NCBI RefSeq assembly: GCF_017303375.1 | Contig: NZ_JAFKOH010000002.1 | Span: 372,001 to 436,000 of the forward strand | Origin: Bacillus sp. NTK074B | GTDB taxonomy: Bacteria; Bacillota; Bacilli; Bacillales; Bacillaceae_B | Direction of reading: 5' to 3' | Length of the DNA: 64,000 nt | Part shown: piece by piece, positions 52,744-62,400 of the stretch | Layout: the number at the start of each line of letters is the position of its first letter | Position numbering within the stretch: the first letter of the stretch is position 1 | Translations under genes and position numbers: made by a program | Notes under the pieces: generated by a model | Databases searched by the model: none | What the model was told of the DNA's origin: nothing | The model's input: the letters and a program-made list of their open reading frames with translations, nothing else

Positions 52744-53042
52744 GAACAATTAGAAAAGTGGAGCCGAACTGGGCTGGCCCGACAAGCATAAGATGAATGG
52801 ACCAAGAAGGTGTTCTTTGCCTTCTTGGTCCATTTAACTTATGACCTCGAGGGACAAGGAGGCGGAGCTGGACAATGAAAAGCGGAGCCGACTGTTCTGG
52901 CCCGACAAGCATAAGATGAATGGGCCGGGGAGGCGTTTTTTGCCTTCTTGGACCATTTAGCTTATGACCTCGAGGGACAAGGAGGCGGAGCTGGACAACG
53001 GAAAAAGCAGAGGTGCCTTGAACAAGCCCGACAAGCACCAAA
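52744..53042. repeat. Two complete and one partial ~125-bp palindromic units (same family as 4611-5100)
   Basis: Two units (about 52752-52873 and 52881-53003) and a third fragment carry the family cores GACAAGCATAAG and CTTATGACCTCGAG in the opposite orientation to the sigG-side array. Inner arms are AATGGACCAAGAAGG/CCTTCTTGGTCCATT; in the second unit the changes are mostly A-to-G opposite T, so pairing (as G-U in RNA) is kept. The array fills the ctaF-ctaG gap. The long open frame across it (52718-53080) follows from the repeat and is not a gene. Confidence 0.88.
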
Positions 53043-53066
53043 AAAGCCAGCCAAAAGGCTGACTCA
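53040..53066 (-). terminator. Terminator after ctaF
   Basis: AGTCAGCCTTTTGGCTGGCT (minus strand) forms a stem-loop followed by TTTTTGG, just after the ctaF stop and abutting the repeat array. Confidence 0.8.
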
Positions 53067-53070
53067 TTCT

Positions 53071-53403
53071 TTAGATCCATACAATTGTTAAAAATGTTAA
53101 CACTGTGATAAATGCAACAAGTGCACCAGAATACAGGAACAATGATGGTGCTTCGTGACCTTTATGACTCATGTGCATGAAGTAATAAAGTTGAAACACC
53201 AGTTGAACGACTGCAAGTAAGAGAATGAAAGGTACTACAAAGTACTTATCAAAATCTCCTGCCACTGCAATAAATGCCACCAATGTTAAGAAAATCATTA
53301 ACATGAATGATGTTAACTGCATTCTCATATCTTCTGCATTCTTCTTACGACGGTATTCGTAATCTACACTTGGGTTACCTGAAGTTGATTGTTGATTCGC
53401 CAT
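53071..53403 (-). CDS. ctaF: Cytochrome c oxidase subunit IVB (CtaF)
   Basis: 110 residues with three membrane segments (about 31-50, 54-74, 87-108), prokaryotic subunit IV (COX4_pro) pattern with Q-L-V-F-Q-L-Y-Y-F-M-H-M-S-H-K near residue 64. Small structural subunit of the caa3 oxidase. It starts 4 bp after ctaE. Confidence 0.96.
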   Translation of the reverse strand: MANQQSTSGNPSVDYEYRRKKNAEDMRMQLTSFMLMIFLTLVAFIAVAGDFDKYFVVPFILLLAVVQLVFQLYYFMHMSHKGHEAPSLFLYSGALVAFITVLTFLTIVWI

Positions 53404-53407
53404 CAGT

Positions 53408-54037
53408 TTATCCCACCATTCCCATTAAGTATACTACTGTAAAGATAAATACCCATACAACGTCGATAAAATGCCAGTACAATGAAGCTAAATAGAACTT
53501 AGGAGCATTGTATAGATTTAAACCACGTTTGGCATTACGAAGCATCAAGCTGACAATCCAAAGAAGACCAAAAGCAACGTGTCCCCCATGGAAACCTACA
53601 AGAGTGTAAAAGGCTGAACCAAATGCACTACTAGTAAAAGTATGCCCGTATTCATGTACGTAATGATTGAACTCGTAAATCTCCAATCCCAGGAACCCGG
53701 CACCCAGTAGAACTGTAATCAATAACCAGGCCTGCATCCGTTGGAAATTATAGTTTTTCATATGATACATGGCATAAACACTTGTCAGTGAGCTTGTTAA
53801 AAGAAGCATCGTTGCTAAAAACGACAGCGGTAAATCAAATAAGTCCGTTGTAAGTGCATGACTGTCACTTGGAACTTTATTTTTAAGAGCCAAGTACGTA
53901 GCGAATAGAGATCCGAAAAGTACTGTTTCTCCACCAAGGAAAAACCAGAAGCCCATAAATTTATTTTTCCCCTCAAGGGTAGCCTTTTCAGGGGAGGCCG
54001 GCCAGGTCTTTGGCGTGAACTTTTCTTCAGCTTGCAT
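53408..54037 (-). CDS. ctaE: Cytochrome c oxidase subunit III (CtaE)
   Basis: 209 residues, five membrane segments, family signature G-F-H-G-G-H-V-A-F-G-L (about 146-156) and Y-W-H-F-I-D-V-V-W near the end. Integral subunit of the caa3 oxidase. Its start overlaps the ctaD stop by one base, so it is translationally coupled. Confidence 0.97.
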   Translation of the reverse strand: MQAEEKFTPKTWPASPEKATLEGKNKFMGFWFFLGGETVLFGSLFATYLALKNKVPSDSHALTTDLFDLPLSFLATMLLLTSSLTSVYAMYHMKNYNFQRMQAWLLITVLLGAGFLGLEIYEFNHYVHEYGHTFTSSAFGSAFYTLVGFHGGHVAFGLLWIVSLMLRNAKRGLNLYNAPKFYLASLYWHFIDVVWVFIFTVVYLMGMVG

Positions 54038-55905
54038 TATGCCTTACCCCCTTTATCATCATCCATCAAATCTTCCTTGTGTACATGATAACCATGATCA
54101 TCCAATACAGAACGAAGGAACATGGAACCCAATGTGATCATCATACCGATGATCAGCACCGGCAGTGCCCATGCTTTATCATCAACGTGATACATTGCAC
54201 CGAATGCAGCAATGAACAATCCAAGTGATATAAAGAAAGGCAGGATGGAATTATTCGGCATATGAATATCACCGATAGGTTCAGCAGGCGTTAACCCTTT
54301 GTTGCCTTCCATTTTTTCTAACCAATAAGCGTCCAAACCACGGATAAGCGGAGTTTGCTTAAAATTGTAGAATGGCGGAGGTGACGGGATCGCCCATTCG
54401 ATGGTACGTCCATCTCCCCAAGGGTCATTGGCTACCTTTACTCCTTTAACTTGAGTGACAATGATATTAATTACATAAACGATAACGGCTACGCCCATGA
54501 ATCCGGCACCGATTGAACTTACTAAGTTTGCCGTTTCGAATCCTTGACCAGGCAAGAACGTCCAAACACGGCGGGGCATTCCCATAAGTCCTAGGAAATG
54601 CTGAATGAAGAATGTCAAGTGGAATCCGATAAAGAACAACCAGAAAGCAATCTTTCCTAAGAAGTCATTTAACATCGTTCCAAACATTTTCGGCCAATAA
54701 TAGTGAGTACCTGCTAACAGGGCAAATACTACCCCACCTACGATTACATAATGGAAATGGGCTACAACGAAATAGGTATCATGGAACTGATAATCTGCCG
54801 CAGCAGAAGCCAGCATGATTCCCGTTACCCCACCCGCTACGAATGTAGGTATGAAAGCCACTGCATAAAGCATCGGAGTCGTGAATCTTAAACTTCCTCC
54901 CCACATAGTAAGGAGCCAGTTAAAGATCTTAATACCCGTCGGAACGGCGATTGCCATTGTAGCAACGGCGAAGATGGCATTGGCTATCGGACCCAAGCCT
55001 ACTGTGAACATGTGGTGAGCCCATACCATGAAGCCTAAGAAACCAATCAATACGGTTGCAAATACCATGGATGAGTATCCAAATAAACGCTTTCTAGAGA
55101 AATGTGGAATGATCTCTGAGAAAATTCCGAATGCCGGTAATACAAGGATGTAAACCTCCGGGTGGCCAAAGATCCAGAAGAAGTGCTCCCAGATAATTGT
55201 ATTCCCACCATTAGCTACATCGAAGAAATTCGCTCCGAACATACGATCAAATAACATTAGGAAAAGCCCTACCGTTAATGCCGGAAATGCGAAAAGAATA
55301 AGCGCAGATGTAACAAATACTGTCCAAGTGAAAAGCGGCATACGCATATATGTCATTCCTGGAGCACGCATATTAATAATGGTTACAAGGAAGTTAATAC
55401 CACCTATCAGTGTACCTGCCCCGGCTATCTGTAACCCGAGTACATAGAAGTCAATTCCATGACCCGGTGATGCCAAGGATAGAGATGCGTATGAAGTCCA
55501 CCCGGCATCTGGTGCTCCTCCCATAAACCATGAAAGATTCAGGAATACCCCTCCTAAGAAGAATAACCAGAACCCTAATGAGTTCACGAAAGGAAACGCA
55601 ACGTCACGAGCACCGATCTGCAATGGTACGACTGCATTCATGAATGCAAATATAAGTGGCATGGCGGCCAAGAATATCATCGTTGTACCGTGCATGGTTA
55701 ATAGTTCGTTGTATAAACCTGCACTAACAAAATCATTGTTAGGAACTGCAAGTTGTATACGAATGATAAGAGCTTCCAATCCACCGACAAGGAAGAAAAA
55801 TCCTCCTGCCATTAGGTAAAGGATGGCGATCTTTTTATGGTCCACTGTTGTCATGTAGTCCCATACAGTCGCGCCGAAGCCTTTTTTCTGTGCATAGCTA
55901 CTCAC
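54037..55905 (-). CDS. ctaD: Cytochrome c oxidase subunit I (CtaD, caa3-type)
   Basis: 622 residues, 12-14 membrane segments. Heme and copper ligands are visible: low-spin heme His in T-M-H-G-T-T-M-I-F, the Cu-B His-Tyr pair in G-H-P-E-V-Y-I-L, the following H-H in W-A-H-H-M, and both axial histidines in V-A-H-F-H-Y-V-I. It reduces oxygen to water and pumps protons. The extended C-terminus beyond residue 560 is typical of caa3 forms. Confidence 0.99.
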   Translation of the reverse strand: MSSYAQKKGFGATVWDYMTTVDHKKIAILYLMAGGFFFLVGGLEALIIRIQLAVPNNDFVSAGLYNELLTMHGTTMIFLAAMPLIFAFMNAVVPLQIGARDVAFPFVNSLGFWLFFLGGVFLNLSWFMGGAPDAGWTSYASLSLASPGHGIDFYVLGLQIAGAGTLIGGINFLVTIINMRAPGMTYMRMPLFTWTVFVTSALILFAFPALTVGLFLMLFDRMFGANFFDVANGGNTIIWEHFFWIFGHPEVYILVLPAFGIFSEIIPHFSRKRLFGYSSMVFATVLIGFLGFMVWAHHMFTVGLGPIANAIFAVATMAIAVPTGIKIFNWLLTMWGGSLRFTTPMLYAVAFIPTFVAGGVTGIMLASAAADYQFHDTYFVVAHFHYVIVGGVVFALLAGTHYYWPKMFGTMLNDFLGKIAFWLFFIGFHLTFFIQHFLGLMGMPRRVWTFLPGQGFETANLVSSIGAGFMGVAVIVYVINIIVTQVKGVKVANDPWGDGRTIEWAIPSPPPFYNFKQTPLIRGLDAYWLEKMEGNKGLTPAEPIGDIHMPNNSILPFFISLGLFIAAFGAMYHVDDKAWALPVLIIGMMITLGSMFLRSVLDDHGYHVHKEDLMDDDKGGKA

Positions 55906-55934
55906 GATTAAACCTCCCTTTTACTAATCCCCAA

Positions 55935-57011
55935 TTAATCTTGTACCTTTAAGCCCATTAAATACTCTGCAAGTGCATCGATTTCATCTTCCTGCAGGTT
56001 TCCATATGTACCTGTCATTTTATTTCCTGGTTTGTACTGCTCAGGGTCAGAAATCCAATTTTTCAACTCTTCTTCGTTATGATCCAATACTCCCGCGATT
56101 CTTGATCGTTCACCAAAGGTAGCCAGGTTTGGAGCTTTACGAGCTACTTCAGGTCGACCATCCTGCGGAGAAACTGCATGGCAAGCAAGACATTTTTGGT
56201 TGAAGATTTCTTGTCCTTGTTGTGCCAAATCAGAAGTAGGTTTAGGTTCTTCTGCATTTTTCATATCTTCAACCCATGCTGTGAATTCTTCTTTAGGAAG
56301 CGCTTTAACTTTAAAGTCCATTAAAGCATGTGAGGGACCGCAAAGCTCCGCACATTTACCATAGAATAATCCACCTGCCTCTTTGGACTTATCCCCGTCA
56401 AACTCAAGGAAGAATTTATTCACTCCATCAACGTTTGTATCGATCTTTCCTCCTGCAGCAGGAATCCAGAATGAGTGTTTTACATCTGAGGCTGTCACAT
56501 TGAAATATACTTTCTGATCGGTTGGGACAACTAAGTCTTGAGATGTAATGATCTTTTCATCCGGATATTCGAATTCCCACCAATAGAGATTGGCACGTAC
56601 ATTTACGACCAATGCGTCACGATTTCCGTCTTTATCCTTTTTATCCATTGCCTTTGTATCTGCTAATTGGAATGTAGCTGTAACAGTAGGAACGGCTAGG
56701 ATAAGAAGGAGAATGATCGGGATAACGGTCCACACGATTTCAAGTGTGTGACTTCCTTCTACTTGCTTAGGGATTTTTGTATCCCCTTTCTTTCTACGGA
56801 AACGAACAATCGCAACCATATAGACAGCGATGACTACAATGATGACCAATACCATAATTAATGTCGCAAGTATCATTAAATCATATTGTGTCTGTGCAAC
56901 TTCACCGGCTGGCTGCAATGTGGAGAGAAATGGCTCTCCACAGCCAGAAAGAACCAGCGCTAACATTGCTACAATTGAGAATAAGCGCCACTTAGATAGC
57001 CTTGCTTTCAT
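55935..57011 (-). CDS. ctaC: Cytochrome c oxidase subunit II with fused cytochrome c (CtaC)
   Basis: 358 residues. Signal peptide with lipobox L-S-G-C (Cys about 24), two membrane segments (about 47-70 and 90-112), the cupredoxin CuA domain with C-A-E-L-C-G-P-S-H (about 216-224) and a C-terminal cytochrome c domain with C-L-A-C-H (about 275-279). It accepts electrons and passes them to subunit I; the fused heme c marks a caa3 oxidase. Confidence 0.98.
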   Translation of the reverse strand: MKARLSKWRLFSIVAMLALVLSGCGEPFLSTLQPAGEVAQTQYDLMILATLIMVLVIIVVIAVYMVAIVRFRRKKGDTKIPKQVEGSHTLEIVWTVIPIILLLILAVPTVTATFQLADTKAMDKKDKDGNRDALVVNVRANLYWWEFEYPDEKIITSQDLVVPTDQKVYFNVTASDVKHSFWIPAAGGKIDTNVDGVNKFFLEFDGDKSKEAGGLFYGKCAELCGPSHALMDFKVKALPKEEFTAWVEDMKNAEEPKPTSDLAQQGQEIFNQKCLACHAVSPQDGRPEVARKAPNLATFGERSRIAGVLDHNEEELKNWISDPEQYKPGNKMTGTYGNLQEDEIDALAEYLMGLKVQD

Positions 57012-57113
57012 AGCTTAATCAAACCCCTCTTTCATGTAATGTACTTTGGAATAAAACAAGGACCCATAAAAATATCTATTTGGATTTCTTATCAGAAAGA
57101 ATTCCCACTAATC

Positions 57114-58028
57114 TTAAAGTACCGTAACGATGACCATCGCTACGAACAAGATAGTCAAGTAGTTTAATGAATAAACGAACATAAGCTTTGACCACTTAAT
57201 ATCATCTTTCATCTTATAACCTGCCAATCCAAGTGCCAGCCAGCCAATATTAAAGGCCGTTGCAAGGACAAAGAAAAACATCCCGAGATCCATCAAGAAG
57301 AAAGGAAGTGGGAAAAGAGCTGCAACCCAGGCTACGATATGGTGCTTCGTTGTCGCAAATCCCTTCACTACTGGAAGCATTGGGATACTGGCTGCTCTGT
57401 ATTCTTCCACTCTTTTCATCGCTAAAGCATAGAAATGCGGAGGCTGCCAGATGAACATCATCAGAAACAGTACCCAAGCAATCACATCGAGGTTTGCATC
57501 GACAGCAGCCCAACCGATCAATGGAGGAACCGCACCTGAGATACTTCCTACAATCGTGTTGCTCACATATTTTCTCTTTGACCACATTGTATATAATACA
57601 ACATAACTAAATACCCCGATCAGCCCAATGACACCTGCAGTGATGGTCGTCATGAATAACATGATGAGACCGACTGCTATCATGATTAACCCAAGGGTCA
57701 ATGCTTTTGGTCCATTGATCTTACCTGTTACGGTAGGTCTTTCCTTCGTTCGTTCCATCAAGTGATCGATATCCCGATCATACACATTATTGATGGAGCA
57801 TGACCCTGCAATAATAAGGGAAGAACCTATCAACGTAAGGAACATGATGTCCAGGGAATTCAGAAAGTGTGTATTCGTGAAATAAAAAGCTAACCACATA
57901 CCTGTAAAGGTAGTAATTAAGTTAGAATTAACGATCCCGATTTTAATGAGTGCCAAAAAATCTTTCCAAGCAGTTGAAGCTGTCACATCTGCTTTCTCAA
58001 CGTCTGTCATGATTCGACTGTTAGACAT
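57114..58028 (-). CDS. ctaB: Protoheme IX farnesyltransferase (heme O synthase)
   Basis: 304 residues, UbiA-family prenyltransferase with nine membrane segments and the two Asp-rich motifs N-N-V-Y-D-R-D-I-D (about 80-88) and Y-K-M-K-D-D (about 270). It makes heme O, which CtaA converts to heme A. GGAGAG lies about 6 nt before the ATG at 58026-58028. The leader holds a small hairpin (AGAGGT/ACCTCT, 58056-58075). First gene of the ctaBCDEF operon. Confidence 0.97.
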   Translation of the reverse strand: MSNSRIMTDVEKADVTASTAWKDFLALIKIGIVNSNLITTFTGMWLAFYFTNTHFLNSLDIMFLTLIGSSLIIAGSCSINNVYDRDIDHLMERTKERPTVTGKINGPKALTLGLIMIAVGLIMLFMTTITAGVIGLIGVFSYVVLYTMWSKRKYVSNTIVGSISGAVPPLIGWAAVDANLDVIAWVLFLMMFIWQPPHFYALAMKRVEEYRAASIPMLPVVKGFATTKHHIVAWVAALFPLPFFLMDLGMFFFVLATAFNIGWLALGLAGYKMKDDIKWSKLMFVYSLNYLTILFVAMVIVTVL

Positions 58029-58294
58029 TTTCTCTCTCCTCTCTATAAAAAGCAAAGAGGTTTGCTGCCACCTCTATACTATATAGGAAATGATTAACTA
58101 TTTCTATATTCTTCTGTAAATTCATCCACAGATAAGAAATAGTATATATGCTATCAATATTATATTAAACCATATATTTTTTCCTTTTTGGGGGAGAATT
58201 AGACAATTATGTGAAGAAATTGTGAAGAAAGAAAGGCATACATGTTTCTTCAAATTTCTACAAACATTTTAATTCCATCATACCATAAAACAGG

Positions 58295-58308
58295 GCAAAG
58301 CGCTTACA
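58295..58308. promoter_or_regulatory. Candidate CcpA-binding (cre) site between ctaB and ctaA
   Basis: GCAAAGCGCTTACA matches the cre consensus TGWAANCGNTNWCA except at the first two bases; its core AAGCGCTT is symmetrical. It lies in the 479-bp divergent region. CcpA control of cta genes is known in B. subtilis. The rest of the gap is AT-rich with no gene. Confidence 0.5.
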
Positions 58309-58400
58309 GATTTTGTTTTTCCGTAAATTAGTCCTTCCCTACTATTACTCTTCTCCATTCAGCCTAGATAAATGCTCATAATTCTGTAACATTTTATCGG

Positions 58401-58429
58401 TTGAGTTTTTCAACCCTTTTATGTAATAT
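58401..58429 (+). promoter_or_regulatory. Candidate sigma-A promoter of ctaA
   Basis: Plus strand TTGAGT (58401-58406) and TAATAT (58424-58429), 17 bp apart, about 80 bp before ctaA. The -35 box lies inside a small palindrome, GGTTGA..TTCAACC (58399-58415). ResD control is known for B. subtilis ctaA; no clear ResD site was identified here. Confidence 0.55.
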
Positions 58430-58507
58430 CGTAGGGGCATATATATTTTTCTACTATATTTATTTATAGAAAGTGTGTAGAGTCTATTAATTAAGAAGGT
58501 GAATAGA

Positions 58508-59425
58508 TTGCATAAAGGTGTTCACAAAGGATTAAAGTGGCTTGCCGTTTTAACTACATTGGGTATGTTATTTGTTCTTTTAGGTGGAGCCCTGGTAACA
58601 AAAACAGAATCAGGCATGGGCTGCGGGCGATCTTGGCCCCTTTGTAATGGACAGTTAATTCCAAGTGATATTACTTTTGAACTTGTTATAGAATTGGCAC
58701 ATCGCGTTGTATCCGGCGGTGTGGGATTATTAGTTCTCGCATTATCAATATGGTCATGGAAAGCGCTCGGATATAAGCGTGAAACAAAATTCCTTGCGGC
58801 ACTATCATTCTTTTTCCTGGTATTGCAAGGATTGATCGGAGCTGCAGCTGTACTTTGGGGACAATCTGATTTCGTCCTTGCCCTGCACTTCGGTATTTCC
58901 CTCATTTCCTTTGCTTCCATATTACTATTGACACTTCTGGTATTTGAAATCGATCAGAAGTTCGATGCGAACTCATTGGTCATCGACAAACGGATGAGAT
59001 TTCATACGGTCGGTGTGACGATTTATAGTTATCTTGTTGTTTATACGGGCGCTCTTGTACGACATACTGAATCGAGTTTGGTGTGTAAGGATTGGCCATT
59101 ATGTGTCAACTCTTCTCCCGGTCTGCCGACAAATATGTATGAATGGATCCAGATGGGGCACAGGGCAGCAGCAGGTTTTATTTTCTTGTGGATTGCATAC
59201 ATTACCTATATTGCCATCAAGGAGCATAAGCATCAGAAAGTGATTTACTGGGGCTGGATCATTGCATTCATTCTCGTTTGTCTGCAAGTGATGAGTGGTG
59301 CGCTCGTAGTGTTCACAAGATTGAATCTGTCGATTGCGTTAATGCACGCCTTGATAATCTCTTGTCTGTTTGGATTATTATGTTACTTCAACCTGCTTGC
59401 TTCAAGAAGCAAGCGGAAAGAATAA
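58508..59425 (+). CDS. ctaA: Heme A synthase CtaA
   Basis: 305 residues, eight membrane segments in two four-helix halves. The catalytic cysteine pair is in [11 protein letters not shown] (about 33-43); heme-ligand histidines follow in [10 protein letters not shown] (about 56-65) and in G-H-R-A-A (second half). It oxidises heme O to heme A. Start TTG at 58508-58510 with AAGGTGA about 5 nt upstream; an earlier GTG is too close to the site. Confidence 0.96.
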   Translation: MHKGVHKGLKWLAVLTTLGMLFVLLGGALVTKTESGMGCGRSWPLCNGQLIPSDITFELVIELAHRVVSGGVGLLVLALSIWSWKALGYKRETKFLAALSFFFLVLQGLIGAAAVLWGQSDFVLALHFGISLISFASILLLTLLVFEIDQKFDANSLVIDKRMRFHTVGVTIYSYLVVYTGALVRHTESSLVCKDWPLCVNSSPGLPTNMYEWIQMGHRAAAGFIFLWIAYITYIAIKEHKHQKVIYWGWIIAFILVCLQVMSGALVVFTRLNLSIALMHALIISCLFGLLCYFNLLASRSKRKE

Positions 59426-59462
59426 AAAAAGATTCCGGGGATGATCCCCGGAATCTTTTTTA
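59424..59462. terminator. Bidirectional terminator between ctaA and pycA
   Basis: AAAAAGATTCCGGGGATGATCCCCGGAATCTTTTT-type perfect stem (GATTCCGGGG with CCCCGGAATC) with T tracts on both strands, between convergent genes. Confidence 0.95.
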
Positions 59463-62400
59463 TGCTTTATTTACTTCGATCAATAAATCCCCGGGACTGA
59501 TGGCGTCACCATTTTGAACATAGATGTCTTTTACCACCCCTGCGAAAGGAGCCTGAACGGTCGTTTCCATCTTCATGGCTTCTGTGATCATGAGATGATC
59601 TCCCTTTTCGACGGTTTCCCCTTTTTCTGCAATGACCCTTATGACGGTCCCTGGCATGGAAGCCCCGATATGGTTTTCATTTTTCATATCGGCCTTCATC
59701 TTGGCAGCCACAGTAGACTTGATACTTTCATCCTTGATGACAACTTCACGGGCCTGGCCATTCAATTCAAAGTAAACGATCCGTGTACCATCCGCCTGTG
59801 CCTGACCTATGGAAACAAGCTTCACGATGAGCGTCTTGCCCGTTTCGATTTCCACTTCTATTTCTTCACCGAGTCTCATTCCGAATAGGAAGGTCGGAGT
59901 ATCCAGAACTGAGATATCACCGAATTGGTCCATAGTGTTTGCATATTCCATGAACACTTTAGGATATAAAGCATAACCCAGGGCGTCAAAGCTGGTAACA
60001 GGACGCTCGAGATCCTCGAAGAGCTTCTCTTTAAGGGCAGCGAAATCCACATCATCCAACAACTCTCCTGGACGTACGGTCAAAGGATTTCGTCCTTTCA
60101 GGATCACCCTCTGTAAATCTTTCGGGAAACCGCCATGCGGTTGTCCCAGATACCCTTCGAATAATTCCACAACGGAATCCGGGAAATCAATCTTCTCACC
60201 CTTTTCGATTACATCCGCTTCGGATAGATCATTCTGAACCATGAATAAAGCCATGTCCCCCACGACTTTAGAGGAAGGAGTGACCTTGACGATATCGCCA
60301 AACATATGATTCACCCTTGCATACATTTCTTTAACCTCTTCCCAGCGGTTACCGAGTCCAACGGCTTTGGCCTGCTGTTGAAGATTGCTGTATTGTCCGC
60401 CAGGCATTTCATGCTTGTATACCTCTGAATGGGGGGACATCATGCCACTTTCAAAGTCAGTATAATACTTACGTATGTCTTCCCAGTAGTGAGACAGGGT
60501 TTCAAGTGAATCAATGTTAACATCCGGTTCTCTTTCGGTTCCTTTTAATGCATAATACAGCGTACTGGCACTTGGCTGAGAGGTTAAACCTGACATAGTA
60601 CCGAGGGCGGTATCAACAATGTCTACACCCGCTTCTACTGCTCGTGCGTATGTGTAGATACCATTTCCACTCGTGTCATGAGTGTGCAGGTGAATTGGCA
60701 GGCTGATTGTATCTTTTAATTCCGAAATTAACCGGTAAGCTGACTGCGGCTTTAAGAGTCCCGCCATATCTTTAATGGCCAGGATATGGGCACCGCTCGC
60801 TTCTAATTCTTTTGCAAGATTTTTATAGTAGTCAATACTATATTTGGTACGGGTCGGATCATCGATATCACCGGTATAGCAAATGGCTGCCTCGGCAATC
60901 TTTCCGCTTTGCCTTACGGCGTCAATTGCCACTTCCATTCCTTTTACCCAGTTTAAGCTATCGAATATCCTGAATACATCAATACCTGCAAACGCTGATT
61001 TTTCAACAAATTCACGGATAACATTATCGGGATAGTTTTTATACCCTACTGCATTGGAGGCCCTGAGCAGCATTTGGAATAATACATTTGGAATACGCTC
61101 TCTTAGAGTCAATAATCGATTCCATGGATCTTCCTTCAGGAAACGATAGGCTACATCGAATGTCGCTCCGCCCCACATTTCATAAGAGAACATATCAGGC
61201 AGCAGTTGGGATGTAGGTTCGGCGATCTGTTTAAGGTCGTTTGTCCTCACACGCGTAGCCAGTAATGATTGATGTGCATCCCGGAACGTTGTATCCGTCA
61301 GTAATACATTGTTATGCTCTTTGACCCAATTCACAAGCCCCTCTGCACCATGCTGATCCAGAATTTGTTTTGTGCCGTGCTGTAATTCCTGCTTACCATT
61401 CAATGCCGGTATCCGCGGTTTCGGGAAGACAGGCTTTTTCTTCTTCTCTATTCCAGGGAATCCATTGACGGTTACATTTCCGATATAAGAAAGCATCTTC
61501 GTTCCCCTGTCCTTCCGTTTAGGGAAAATGAACAGTTCAGGGGTTGTGTCGATAAATGATGTATCATATTGACCTGTAATAAAATTTTCATGCTTTACAA
61601 CATTTTCCAGAAAGGGAATGTTCGTCTTGATCCCACGTATTCTAAATTCCTGAAGATTTCTGACCATTTTGGATGCCGCCTGTTCGAATGTCAGTGCCCA
61701 CGTAGAAAGCTTGACAAGAAGGGAATCGTAATACGGGGTAATGACCGCTCCCTGGAACCCGTTACCTGCATCGAGACGGACTCCGAACCCTCCCCCTGAC
61801 CGGTAAGCCATGATTTTTCCTGTATCAGGCATAAAGTTATTTAGTGGATCCTCCGTTGTAACGCGTGACTGAATGGCAAATCCATTCGTTCTAATATCAT
61901 CCTGAAGAGGAATGCCGAGTTTATCACTATGAAGGGCGTGTCCTTCCGCTATCATCAACTGTGATTGAACAATGTCTACTCCTGTTACCATTTCCGTAAT
62001 GGTATGCTCCACCTGTACACGTGGATTAACTTCAATGAAGTAAAACTGATTATTCGCCACAAGGAACTCAACGGTACCGGCATTCACGTATTTCACATTG
62101 TCCATCAGGCGGACTGCCGCTTCGCAGATATCTTCTCTCAACTTTTCACTTAACGATACAGAAGGTGCTATTTCCACTACTTTCTGATGGCGTCTTTGAA
62201 TGGAGCAATCACGCTCGTATAAGTGAACGATATTACCATCTTGATCACCAAGGATCTGAACTTCAATATGTTTAGGGTTTTCCACAAATTTCTCAACATA
62301 AATCTCATCATTTCCAAACGCCGCTTTGGCTTCTGATTTGGCTCGTTCATATGCTTCCTTCAAGCTATCCAGATTACGGACGATACGCATCCCGCGTCCG

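Noticed and set aside
52718..53080. A 120-codon minus-strand frame with duplicated peptide blocks
   Set aside because: It is read across the second palindromic array and the ctaF terminator; not a gene.
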